NCBI RefSeq assembly: GCF_001021065.1
Contig: NZ_CP011546.1
Span: 310,001 to 374,000 of the forward strand
Length of the DNA: 64,000 nucleotides
Reading direction: 5' to 3'
Source of the DNA: Corynebacterium uterequi
GTDB taxonomy: Bacteria > Actinomycetota > Actinomycetes > Mycobacteriales > Mycobacteriaceae
Positions 51,521-59,819 of this stretch are shown here, one piece after another; position 1 is the stretch's first letter, and every line of letters starts with the position of its first letter. Both the position numbers and the translations under genes were made by a program. The notes under the pieces were generated by a model that did no database searches, was not told the origin of the DNA, and saw only the letters and a program-made list of their open reading frames with translations.

Positions 51521-51919
51521 CTAGGCCCCGAGCAAGGCCAGGGGGACGCACGCTACCCCGTCGGCGCGGCGGAAGGCGACGGGCCCGCTGTAGACCACGA
51601 CGAGGTCAGCGACGTCATCGGCGAACTTGTCCCGGAACCAGGTGAGGTGGCGAACGTCGGCGTCCGTGATGGTGTGGGCGAGTGTGACCTCGAAGGCGAG
51701 CAGCCGGCCGTCGAGGTCTTCGAGGATGAGATCAACCTCGTGATCGTCTCCCTGGGTACGCAGATGAGAGACCTCGGCACCTAACGGCTCTGCGGCCGCG
51801 CGCACGGTCAACGCGGTCAAGGATTCAAAGAGCGCGCCCATGAGGTGGCTGCCTCGGGGAGAAACAAGGTCTTTCGCCGAGAGCTTCTGAAGGCGCAGCG
51901 CCAGGGCGGGGTCGACGAG
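51521..51919 (-). pseudogene. DUF4143-family ATPase, C-terminal remnant
   Basis: The readable frame runs from 51919 (immediately after an in-frame TAG at 51922-51920) to the stop at 51521: LVDPALALRLQKLSAKDLVS, HLMGALFESLTALTVRA, HEVDLILEDLDGRLLAFEVT. This is the nuclease-like C-terminus of AAA ATPases with DUF4143 (target-selection/antitoxin-like family). The AAA part and DUF4143 core are missing, replaced by a 24-bp tandem repeat and the neighbouring GTPase gene. A 106-residue product from ATG 51841 is possible but would lack function. Confidence 0.75.
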
Positions 51920-51956
51920 CTATCCATGCTGGTCAGGCTACCCTCCTTGGCGCATA

Positions 51957-52021
51957 CTGACCCATTTCTAGGGTCTCATACTGACCCATTTCTAGGGGCT
52001 CTTGCTGACCCATTTCTAGGG
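51957..52021. repeat. Three tandem 24-bp repeats
   Basis: CTGACCCATTTCTAGGG recurs at 51957, 51981 and 52005, a strict 24-bp period with variable 7-bp linkers. The last copy contains the stop codon (TAG on the minus strand) of the GTPase gene. It marks the breakpoint between that gene and the DUF4143 remnant. Confidence 0.93.
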
Positions 52022-53617
52022 CCGCCGCCCCCGTGCCAGGCTCACCTGCCGGAGGAACTCGCGGTAGTCCTGACGCACCGCCGCCAGCTCGGCGACCACC
52101 AGCTCTTCAGCCACTTGGCCCACCTGGCGTCGCAGCGCGCGCCGCGTCCGCGAGCGCACCGCCGAGCCGATCGCGCCCCCAAAGACCGCCGTGATAAGCC
52201 CCAGCACGATGCCGCTGAGTACCCCACCGAGGATGAGCAGCGTCGGCACCGGCCACCCCTCGACGTCCGGCACGAGGTCCGTTCCGAGCAGCGGAGTCAA
52301 TACTCCGGGCACAAGCGCCACGCCGAGGTACCACAGCACTCCGGCGAGCGCCATAACCAGCGCCAGCCACTGCACTACCGCCACCAGCGACCACGCCTTC
52401 GACGGTTGGGCGGGCAGCCGGGTGGCCGTCGCCGCGCGGTCCAGGCCGGCAGGTACGGCGTCGACGACGCCCTCCGCCCGGTCGTAGAGCCGGTCCGCCC
52501 ACGCGCCGGGCAGCCCGTCGGCGGTGGCCTCGGCGTAGGAGCGCACGGCCGAGTTCGCCACCGCGCGCCGGGAGGCGTCGAGCTCCGGCATCGACGAGCG
52601 GTGCACTCCCAGCTCGTCAGGCTGCTCCCGTAGGCCAAGCCGGCGCAGCGGGTCGGGACGAAGACGCAGCAGCCACGACGTCACCGGCCACCCGGTGACC
52701 TGGCCCAGGCGTTTGCGGTAGGCCGCGGCCGTCGCGGCGGCGATGTCGTCGGCTCCGGAGGCACGCGCCAGCCCGGCGGACAGCTCACGGACGGCAGCGG
52801 GCGCAACCTCTTTCGGGGCCGTGGCTTTCGCCCACGGTTCGGTCACCGCGGTGAGGTCGGCCTCGATGCGCCGGGTGTGGGCGTTGCGGGCGCGGGCGAC
52901 CTCGGCGATGGCGCGGCGCAGTTCGTCGACGCCGGCGTTCGTCGTTGCCGAGGTGGCGATGACGGACACGCGCGGCAGGCCGTCGGCGCGCAACAACCCC
53001 GCGAAGTGCTCTGCGACCAGGTTCCGGTCGGCGTCGCGCAGGGTATCGGCCTTATTGATGACCGCCAGGGTGACGGCCGCATGGGCGGCGTGGGGACGGA
53101 TGAACTCCTCATGGATGACCTTGTCCGCGTACTTCTCCGGGTCCGTCACCCACACCAGGACGTCCACCTGACCGGCCAGCCGGGTCGCGATCTCGCGGTT
53201 GGTCGCCGCCACCGAATCAAAGTCCGGCAGGTCCAGCAGGATCAGTGGGCCGGCGCCGTCGGCGAACACGCCGTCGCGCGGCCGGCGATCGACCACCCCC
53301 AACCAGTCCAGCAGTGCCTCACTGCCGGCCGGCTGCCATACCGCCGCCAGCGGTGAGCTGGTGGTCGGCCGGCGCGGGGACGACGCGCCGAGGTCCTCAC
53401 CCACCAGGGCGTTGAACAGCGACGTCTTGCCCGATCCGGTGGCACCGAAGAAGCCGACGACGGTGTGCTCCGCGGACAGGGCTCGGCGGTCTTCGCCCGC
53501 CTCGACCACTGCACCGAAGGCGGCCACCTGCTCCGCCGGCAGGTAGGGCACCGCCAGCTCACGGGCACGACTCAGCGCGCCGAGGCGCTCTCCCAGCGGG
53601 ACAGTCTTGTTAAACAT
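52016..53617 (-). CDS. Dynamin-like/YfjP-type GTPase with C-terminal membrane anchor (second of pair)
   Basis: 533 residues from ATG (53617-53615). G1 GATGSGKTS (58-66), G3 DLPDFDS, G4 NKAD. A long helical middle follows, then two transmembrane helices near residues 400-470 (VVQWLALVMALAGVLWYLGV; LLILGGVLSGIVLGLITAVF) and a basic tail. Overlaps the upstream GTPase gene by 8 bp, so the two are co-translated. The paired arrangement recalls bacterial dynamin-like pairs acting in membrane maintenance (IniA/IniC, DynA/DynB); that parallel is inference. Confidence 0.75.
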   Translation of the reverse strand: MFNKTVPLGERLGALSRARELAVPYLPAEQVAAFGAVVEAGEDRRALSAEHTVVGFFGATGSGKTSLFNALVGEDLGASSPRRPTTSSPLAAVWQPAGSEALLDWLGVVDRRPRDGVFADGAGPLILLDLPDFDSVAATNREIATRLAGQVDVLVWVTDPEKYADKVIHEEFIRPHAAHAAVTLAVINKADTLRDADRNLVAEHFAGLLRADGLPRVSVIATSATTNAGVDELRRAIAEVARARNAHTRRIEADLTAVTEPWAKATAPKEVAPAAVRELSAGLARASGADDIAAATAAAYRKRLGQVTGWPVTSWLLRLRPDPLRRLGLREQPDELGVHRSSMPELDASRRAVANSAVRSYAEATADGLPGAWADRLYDRAEGVVDAVPAGLDRAATATRLPAQPSKAWSLVAVVQWLALVMALAGVLWYLGVALVPGVLTPLLGTDLVPDVEGWPVPTLLILGGVLSGIVLGLITAVFGGAIGSAVRSRTRRALRRQVGQVAEELVVAELAAVRQDYREFLRQVSLARGRRP

Positions 53618-55298
53618 CGCGGTCCTCCAGCAGTGCGTGTGCGTCGGCGAGGCTCGCCGCAGCGGCCTGCCGCAGCTCCTCGGCGGTGGTGCCCAGCCGC
53701 AGCGGCTCGACGACGTGGGTGTAGCGCGCCTGCTCCTCGGCGAAGAGCTCGCGCACACGGTTTTCCAGGTCCTCCCGGGCGGCGCGGGCCATGCGGCGCA
53801 CCGCCTCCTCGCCGAAGACGGTTTCCAGCAGCTTTTGCCCCACGACGGCGGAGCCGCCAGCGATGGCGAACTCGGCGCCGGTCAGCCCGGCCGAGGACGC
53901 GAAGACCACGAGCATGAGCGCGACCGTGAGCACGTTGAGCCCCAGCGACAAGAACCGGGCCCGCTGGCGCTTGCCGGCCGCGCTGTCCTGGATATGAGCG
54001 ACGAGCCCGGCCTGCCACTGGCGCACGAGCTCTGCGGCGCGGGCGGGCAGCTCCGGGGACCCGGCGGCCAGGGCCGCGGCGCCGTCCTCACGTAGGCGGG
54101 GTGCTTGGGCACCGAGCAGTGCGACGCTGCGGCGGGCGGCGGTTTCGCCGGCGTCGACGATGACGGTGTGCAGGCCCTGCTCGATCTCGGTGGCGACCTC
54201 GCGCACCGGCTCCGGCCGGCCCCCGAAGAACGCTCCGATCTTGTCCACCGCGAGCGAGTACCAACGCTCCAGCGTGCGGGCCGCATCTGAGGTTCCCACG
54301 AAGTCCTGCCAGCGGGAGAGGACCTCCGTGCGCAGGAGTTTGCCGTCGCTCGTGGCGTCGATCACCGAGTCCGCCGCGGCGTCGAAGAGCGCGGTGATGG
54401 AGGCGTCGAGCTCAGCGGCGAGCGCCTCGTGCTCAGCTCGGGTTTCGGCTAGGCTGTCGACGCGGCGGCTGAGTTGACGAAGGGCTCCGACCGCGGTGCG
54501 CCCGGCCGTGGCGCGCCGAGCGGCGGCGTCGGTGGCCAAGCCCTGGAGGTGGGCCTTGAGCTGTTCGGTGCCGGGCAGCAGGCCGGTGAACTCGGCGTCG
54601 AAGGCGACGGTGATAAGAGGCGCCTCGCCCAGGCCCGCCTCGGTCATCATCCGACGCAGATCCTGCGGAACGCTGGCCGCTGCAGAGGCGTCGACGCGGT
54701 TGAGCACGACGATGACCTCGATGTTGCGGGCGGCGGCGTCGTGGAGGAAATTCCACACCAGCTGGTCGGCGTAGCGCGCCGGGGTGGTGACGAAGACCCA
54801 CAGGTCAGCCGCGGCCAGCAGCTGCGCGGCGAGCTGACGGTTGCCGGCGTCGATGGAGTCGAAATCGGGGGCGTCGAGCAGCGCCAGGCCAGGTGCGATG
54901 GCGGAGGTGGTCACCACGCGCAGCGTCGACGCCTGCGGGTCGGCCGCCGCGCCCACCTCGCGCGCCAAGCCGGGCAGCACGTGCGGGGAGGAGAACCACG
55001 CCTCGTTGTCCGGGTGGGTGATGAGCACCGGCTGGCGGGTGGTTGGCCGGGTCACCCCAGAGGTCGTGACGTGGTCGCCGACGACCGAGTTGACGAGGGC
55101 GGACTTGCCCGCGCCGGTGGAGCCGCCGACCACGGCGAGCAGCGGGGCATCGAGGTTGTGCAGGCGCGGCAGGAGGTAATCGTCGAGTTGGGCGACCACC
55201 GCGCGCGCTTCGTCGGCGGCGTCGGGCGCCAACGGCAGGCGCACGCCGTCGACGCCGTCACGCAGCCGCATGACGTGGTGGAATGTGCGGTTATTCAC
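53610..55298 (-). CDS. Dynamin-like GTPase (first of pair)
   Basis: 562 residues from GTG. G1 GGSTGAGKS (58-66), G3 DAPDFDS, G4 LNRVD. The centre is long and helix-rich (residues about 270-430), followed by a hydrophobic pair near 440-480 (FLSLGLNVLTVALMLVVFAS; GAEFAIAGGSAVVGQ) and an alpha-helical tail (REDLENRVRELFAEEQARY). Similar size and order to its downstream partner, suggesting an ancient duplication. No effector motif recognised. Confidence 0.75.
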   Translation of the reverse strand: MNNRTFHHVMRLRDGVDGVRLPLAPDAADEARAVVAQLDDYLLPRLHNLDAPLLAVVGGSTGAGKSALVNSVVGDHVTTSGVTRPTTRQPVLITHPDNEAWFSSPHVLPGLAREVGAAADPQASTLRVVTTSAIAPGLALLDAPDFDSIDAGNRQLAAQLLAAADLWVFVTTPARYADQLVWNFLHDAAARNIEVIVVLNRVDASAAASVPQDLRRMMTEAGLGEAPLITVAFDAEFTGLLPGTEQLKAHLQGLATDAAARRATAGRTAVGALRQLSRRVDSLAETRAEHEALAAELDASITALFDAAADSVIDATSDGKLLRTEVLSRWQDFVGTSDAARTLERWYSLAVDKIGAFFGGRPEPVREVATEIEQGLHTVIVDAGETAARRSVALLGAQAPRLREDGAAALAAGSPELPARAAELVRQWQAGLVAHIQDSAAGKRQRARFLSLGLNVLTVALMLVVFASSAGLTGAEFAIAGGSAVVGQKLLETVFGEEAVRRMARAAREDLENRVRELFAEEQARYTHVVEPLRLGTTAEELRQAAAASLADAHALLEDRDV

Positions 55299-55322
55299 GC
55301 ACCTAGTGTAGCCAGGGATAGG

Positions 55323-55976
55323 TCACATCTGGCCAGTTGTCTCCGTGAGGTAGCGCAGGATGGCCCGGACTCGTCGATTGTCCTCATTCGGCTCCAAGTG
55401 CAACTTGGCAAAGATATTGGACACGTGCTTGCTCACCGCCGCCGCAGAGAGAAACAGCCGGCCACAGATCTGGGCATTGGACAGCCCCTGCGCCATGAGG
55501 TCTAAGACCTCACGCTCCCGGGGCGTCAACTCCGCCAGCCCGGACCGCCCCGATCGCATGAGCGCCGCAGCCACGTCGGGGTCCACAACCACCCCGCCGC
55601 CGGCCACCACCTCGCAACTGGTGAGGAAGTCCAGCACCTGGCTCACCCGGTCTTTGAGCAGGTAGCCGGTGCCCGCCGACGCGGAGGCGTCGAACAGCGC
55701 CCGCGCGTACGCCGGGGCGACGTACTGGGACAACACCATGACACCTAAGTGGGGGAAGCGCTCCCGCAGGGTTACCGCGGCGCGTAGCCCGTCGTCGCGC
55801 ATCCCCGGCGGCATCCGCACGTCGGTGATGACGAGGTCCTCGGTGCCGTCGACGACGGCGAGCAGCTCGTCGGCCGTCGACGCCGTCGCCCGCACCGTGT
55901 GGCCACGCTTTTCCACCAATGACCGCACCCCCTCGCGCAGCAAGGCGGAATCATCGGCCACCACTATGGTCATCAT
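55323..55976 (-). CDS. NarL/LuxR-family response regulator
   Basis: 217 residues. Receiver with D8-D9 and phosphoacceptor D52 (VITDVRMPP), SQY in place of the usual T/S switch, Lys in YLLKDR; HTH LTPREREVLDLMAQGLSNAQ and AAAVSKHVSNIFAKL. The stop of the kinase gene abuts its start, so they form one transcript with the kinase first. Likely target: the divergent ABC transporter with a 16-bp palindrome in the shared promoter region. Confidence 0.88.
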   Translation of the reverse strand: MMTIVVADDSALLREGVRSLVEKRGHTVRATASTADELLAVVDGTEDLVITDVRMPPGMRDDGLRAAVTLRERFPHLGVMVLSQYVAPAYARALFDASASAGTGYLLKDRVSQVLDFLTSCEVVAGGGVVVDPDVAAALMRSGRSGLAELTPREREVLDLMAQGLSNAQICGRLFLSAAAVSKHVSNIFAKLHLEPNEDNRRVRAILRYLTETTGQM

Positions 55977-56717
55977 CTAGTGACTCCCTTCTGAAGAAAT
56001 CCCCGGCTGGCCGCGGTCCAGCAGCATCGGAATGCGGGCGGTGACCGTCGTCGGGCCGCCCGCGGGGGAGCGCAGGTCCAGCTGGCCGTCGAAGGCGGCG
56101 AGGCGCTGGCGCATGTTCTCTAGCCCGGAACCGAAGTAGGCCCCGCCCGGGCCCTGGTCGACGACGCTGATATTGAGCGTCGCATCACATGTCAACAGCA
56201 CCGACACCGGCGCGCCGGGGGCGTGTTTCGCCGCGTTCGTCAGTGCCTCCGACGCAAAGAAGTACCCCGATGCCAGCACGGACGGGGACAACTCCGGCAG
56301 GGAATGCGGGCAGCGCACCACCACGTGCGGGCCGTACGACGCCGCGATGTCCTCCACCGCCGCGAACAACCCTCGATCCGTCAGCACCTGTGGGTGGATG
56401 CCGTGCACGGTGTGGCGCAGTACCCGCAGACCCTCCGACAGCAGCTCGTGCGCTTCTGCGAGGGTGTCGCTGAGCTGCGAGTTGGTGACCTCCAAGGCGT
56501 CGAGCCGCGCCTCCCCGATCTTCATGGCGGCCGCGACGAAGTACTGCTGAGCGCCGTCGTGTAAGTCGGCCTCGATGCGCTGGCGCTCCACCTCATACGC
56601 GTCGGCCACCGCGCGCCGGGACGCCGTCAGCTCCCGGATGCGCGCCGCTGCTGCCTGCTCGCGGGCGCGGGCGGGCGCCGAGGCGCCGTCGAACCGCCGG
56701 GACCAGGGAAACCACAT
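55977..56717 (-). CDS. Soluble sensor histidine kinase (HisKA_3 type)
   Basis: 246 residues from ATG (56717-56715). Unusually short: no transmembrane or sensor domain, only MWFPWSRR at the N-terminus, a coiled-coil-like helix ([20 protein letters not shown]), the phosphoacceptor [12 protein letters not shown] with His53 and the ATPase domain ([30 protein letters not shown]). Sensing may be through the divergent ABC transporter, as in Bce-type modules; that is inference. The frame is open much further upstream, but over the ABC gene in antisense. Confidence 0.85.
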   Translation of the reverse strand: MWFPWSRRFDGASAPARAREQAAAARIRELTASRRAVADAYEVERQRIEADLHDGAQQYFVAAAMKIGEARLDALEVTNSQLSDTLAEAHELLSEGLRVLRHTVHGIHPQVLTDRGLFAAVEDIAASYGPHVVVRCPHSLPELSPSVLASGYFFASEALTNAAKHAPGAPVSVLLTCDATLNISVVDQGPGGAYFGSGLENMRQRLAAFDGQLDLRSPAGGPTTVTARIPMLLDRGQPGISSEGSH

Positions 56718-56770
56718 GGCAGGTAGCCTAGCGACGACGCCGGGCCGCGGGGAAGCCTCAGAGGAAAACA

Positions 56771-56786
56771 GTAGAGCTAGCTCTAC
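56771..56786. promoter_or_regulatory. 16-bp perfect palindrome between kinase and ABC genes: candidate operator
   Basis: GTAGAGCTAGCTCTAC is identical to its reverse complement and sits centrally in the 127-bp divergent region. It is the strongest symmetric site there and probably binds the response regulator encoded in the adjacent operon. Confidence 0.6.
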
Positions 56787-56844
56787 CGAAACTCGGGACC
56801 CCGGTGGGTGTTCACCGGCGCCGGCACGATGTGAAATGAGGACC

Positions 56845-57537
56845 ATGAGACATCTAGAGATCAACGACATCACCAAGTCCTTCGCCGGGCCGGAGGTGCT
56901 GCGCGGCATTTCGCTGTCCATCGCCCCCGGGGAGTCGGTGGCCATCATGGGGCCCTCGGGTTCCGGTAAGTCCACCCTGCTGCACTGCATGTCCGGCGTC
57001 CTCGTGCCCGATCGTGGCACCGTCCGCCACGGCGAGGACGTCGTGTCCTCGCTCAACGACACCCACCGCTCACAGCTGCGCCTGCACCGCTTCGGCTTCG
57101 TCTTCCAGGACGGCCAGCTCCTGCCGGAGCTTACTGCTCGGGACAATGTGGCCCTCCCGGAGATCCTGCGCGGTAAGCCGCGTCGCGCCGCGCAGAAGGC
57201 GGCCAGCGAGATGCTCGCCCGCGTCGGCCTGGGCGAGCTGACCGGGCGTCGGCCCGGCCAGCTTTCCGGCGGGCAGGCGCAACGTGTCGCGATCGCGCGG
57301 GCGCTCATGGGCAACCCCGACGTCATCTTCGCCGACGAGCCGACGGGCGCCCTCGACCAAGCCACCGGGCACGAGGTCATGCAGCACATCGTGTCCCTGG
57401 TCGGGAGCCTCGGCACCACCTACGTCATGGTCACTCACGACCCCACCGTCGCCGCCTGGTGCTCCAGACGCATCGAGATCCGTGACGGCCTGGTCCACGA
57501 CGACCGCCAGCTCGCCGGGACGGGGGAGAAGCGATGA
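56845..57537 (+). CDS. ABC transporter ATP-binding protein (MacB/LolD type)
   Basis: 230 residues from ATG 56845 (GAGG close upstream; ATG 56836 in frame is possible). Walker [10 protein letters not shown] (36-44), Q-loop [17 protein letters not shown], signature [15 protein letters not shown], Walker [14 protein letters not shown]-loop THD. Pairs with the FtsX-like permease (4-bp overlap). Such pairs are antimicrobial-peptide or lipid-export systems rather than importers. Divergent from, and probably controlled by, the adjacent HK-RR. Confidence 0.9.
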   Translation: MRHLEINDITKSFAGPEVLRGISLSIAPGESVAIMGPSGSGKSTLLHCMSGVLVPDRGTVRHGEDVVSSLNDTHRSQLRLHRFGFVFQDGQLLPELTARDNVALPEILRGKPRRAAQKAASEMLARVGLGELTGRRPGQLSGGQAQRVAIARALMGNPDVIFADEPTGALDQATGHEVMQHIVSLVGSLGTTYVMVTHDPTVAAWCSRRIEIRDGLVHDDRQLAGTGEKR

Positions 57538-58904
57538 TCGCCACCTCTACCGCAACCGCACTGGCGGTGGATCTGCACCGCACCTCAAACAAATGGGTCT
57601 CTAACCTGGCCCTGTTGGCCATCACCGTGGGCACGTGGCTGTCGGCCACCGTCGCCGGCGGGACGTGGATGTTCTACGAACGCGCTGATAAGACCCTCGG
57701 TCTCGACGACGTTGGCCCAGGGCTTGATGCGGAAGGGCTCATGCCCCAGGTGTATCTCACGCTGGCGTTTATCGCCTGCGCCTTCGTCATCCCGCCAATC
57801 ATCGGCCTGATCTCCCAGTCCGCGGTCCTCGGCGCCGCGGGGCGGGAACGCCGCCTGGCGATCCTGCGCCTGATAGGCCTGTCCAGCGCGGACATCACCC
57901 GCATCACGGTGCTGGAAACCCTGTACCAGACCGTCCTAGGACTGGTGCTGGGAACGGCACTGTCCGTGGCGGCGGCGCCAGCGTGGTCGTTTGTCAGCTT
58001 CAACGATGATCGCCTCGGCACGTGGGAGATGCTCCTGCCCTGGTGGGGCTATCCCCTGCTGTGGGTAGTGGTCGTGATCCTCTCGGTGTACTCGGCGGTC
58101 AACGGGCTCATGCGCGTCGCCATCAGCCCCCTGGGCGTGTCTCGCCGGGAGATCCCCGCCTCGGTGAAGTGGTGGCGGTTCGCGGTCTTCGCCGGCCTGG
58201 GAGCCGCATTCTACGTGTACTTCACGCGTCAGGGTCTCAACGACCTCGTCGCCGGCGGGGTAGGGGTGACCGGATTCATGTTCCTGGTCTTTTTCTCCAT
58301 CCACCTCGTTGCCCCGTGGATCCTGCAAACCGTGGTCCGGCTGCTGCGCCCCGTGCCGGGCAGGGCGGTGTTCATCGCCACCCGGCGGATCGTCGCAGAC
58401 CCGAAGCAGGCCTGGCGACGGGTCATGGCCATGGCCTTCGTGTCTCTGCTCTTCGGCTACGTGGTGCTCATGCCGCTGACCCCGGTCAACGACTCCTTTG
58501 ATGCGCAATTCTTCGCCGACGTCATCACGGGCGTGGTCATCACCTTCGGCATCGGACTGCTGTTGGTACTGGTCTCCACGCTGCTCACGCAGGCGTCCGT
58601 GGTGTACGAGGAAGCCGAACTCACCCGAGCGTTGGCGCACATGGGAGTACCCCCGTCCCTGCACCGACGGGTCGCCTGGCTCCAGACACTCATCCCGCTG
58701 CTCATCATGGCGGTGTCCGCCTTCTTATTTGGCGTGCTCATCTTCACAGCGATGTTCATCGGCGAAGCAGACGTCACTCCGCAGCGCATCGAGGTGTTCG
58801 TTGGCGGGTACGCGGCAGCGACGCTGGCCGTCGCCGGAATCACCCTGGCCGTCGACCCGCTGCGCCGCGAGTTGCTCGGCTTGCGGGTCCGGCGCAACGA
58901 CTAG
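57534..58904 (+). CDS. ABC transporter permease, FtsX-like
   Basis: 456 residues. Two FtsX-like blocks: the first has a TM, a short external loop, and three helices with AAGRERRLAILRLIGLSSADIT (split: AAGRERRLAIL, RLIGLSSADIT), the typical coupling segment; the second has TQASVVYEEAELTRALAHMG and PPSLHRRVAWLQTLIPLLI. About ten helices in total. It lacks the very large external domain of BceB, so the substrate cannot be guessed. Co-translated with the ATPase. Confidence 0.85.
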   Translation: MIATSTATALAVDLHRTSNKWVSNLALLAITVGTWLSATVAGGTWMFYERADKTLGLDDVGPGLDAEGLMPQVYLTLAFIACAFVIPPIIGLISQSAVLGAAGRERRLAILRLIGLSSADITRITVLETLYQTVLGLVLGTALSVAAAPAWSFVSFNDDRLGTWEMLLPWWGYPLLWVVVVILSVYSAVNGLMRVAISPLGVSRREIPASVKWWRFAVFAGLGAAFYVYFTRQGLNDLVAGGVGVTGFMFLVFFSIHLVAPWILQTVVRLLRPVPGRAVFIATRRIVADPKQAWRRVMAMAFVSLLFGYVVLMPLTPVNDSFDAQFFADVITGVVITFGIGLLLVLVSTLLTQASVVYEEAELTRALAHMGVPPSLHRRVAWLQTLIPLLIMAVSAFLFGVLIFTAMFIGEADVTPQRIEVFVGGYAAATLAVAGITLAVDPLRRELLGLRVRRND

Positions 58905-58986
58905 CGCGAGCGACCGCCTTGGGGGTGGACTTAAGGGGTAGTTCGCGGGCGGGGTTTAAGGTGAAAGGCAGCAATTTGTCAGCCAC

Positions 58987-58997
58987 TTGTCCGACAA
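58987..58997 (+). promoter_or_regulatory. Small palindrome upstream of the formate/nitrite channel gene
   Basis: TTGTC-C-GACAA, and a wider pair TTTGTC (58975-58980) / GACAAA (58993-58998), located 22 bp before the start and next to the ribosome binding site AAAGGAG. Possible repressor site; no regulator named. Confidence 0.4.
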
Positions 58998-59018
58998 AAG
59001 TCAAAGGAGCTCTTCGGG

Positions 59019-59819
59019 ATGGCCTTGAACGACATCGCCCACGGCGCGGTCAATAAAAAGACGACGCTGATGAACACTGACCTGCCTCGCTTCGGCGTCC
59101 GCGCCATCCTCGCCGGCGTGTATCTCACCCTAGCGACCGGGTTCGCGGCCGTCGGCGGCGGCGCCGTGGAGGCCCTCGCGCCGGGACTCGGCGGCATCAT
59201 CTTCTCTTTCCTCTTCGGCTTCGGACTGTTCGTCATCGTCATCCTCAACGCTGACCTGGCCACAGGAAACATGATGTTCGGCTGCTACGGCGCCACCACG
59301 AAGCAGATCTCCTGGCCCATGGCGCTGAAATTCGCGCTGGTGACCACCTTGTTTAACCTCGTCGGCGCGATCATCGTGGCGCTGTTGCTCGCGGTGTCAG
59401 CCAAGTACCAGCACATGGACAACACTCACTTCCTCATGGGACTGGTGGAAGGCAAGCTGGCGAAAAGCTGGTGGGGCGCGATGATTGAAGGCATCGGCGC
59501 GAACTTCGTGGTCAACATGGCCATCATCGGCGCGCTGTACGCCAAAGATTTCGCCTCCAAGTTCACGGTCATCGTCCCCACGCTGGCCATCTTCGTGGGG
59601 CTAAGCCTGGAGCACGTCATCGCGAACTTCTCGCTCATGAGCATTGCCACCGCCGTGGAGCTTATCGACGGCGGGGCGGCGTTCGACGGCGCGGTGCCCG
59701 TCGCCGCCATCGCGTGGAACTGGCTGTGGGTGTGGATCGGCAACTTCATCGGCGGCGGCGTGCTCATCGGCAGCGTCTACGCCTGGCTCAACAAGGGCCC
59801 GGAAGTCTACCGGGACTGA
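59019..59819 (+). CDS. Formate/nitrite transporter (FNT) family channel
   Basis: 266 residues, six main helices with the FNT hallmarks: the broken-helix motif NADLATGNMM and the central His in GLSLEHVIANFS (HxxxN). Moves small monovalent anions such as nitrite, formate or hydrosulfide, coupled to protons. With nirBD in the same window, nitrite is a plausible substrate, though the genes are 16 kb apart. 3' end overlaps the convergent UbiB-like kinase gene by 13 bp. Confidence 0.9.
   Translation: MALNDIAHGAVNKKTTLMNTDLPRFGVRAILAGVYLTLATGFAAVGGGAVEALAPGLGGIIFSFLFGFGLFVIVILNADLATGNMMFGCYGATTKQISWPMALKFALVTTLFNLVGAIIVALLLAVSAKYQHMDNTHFLMGLVEGKLAKSWWGAMIEGIGANFVVNMAIIGALYAKDFASKFTVIVPTLAIFVGLSLEHVIANFSLMSIATAVELIDGGAAFDGAVPVAAIAWNWLWVWIGNFIGGGVLIGSVYAWLNKGPEVYRD

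Noticed and set aside
56718..57419. N-terminal extension of the 246-residue kinase across the ABC ATPase gene
   Set aside because: It is antisense to a clear ABC ATPase; the 480-residue form would have a Ser/Arg-rich non-natural N-terminus.
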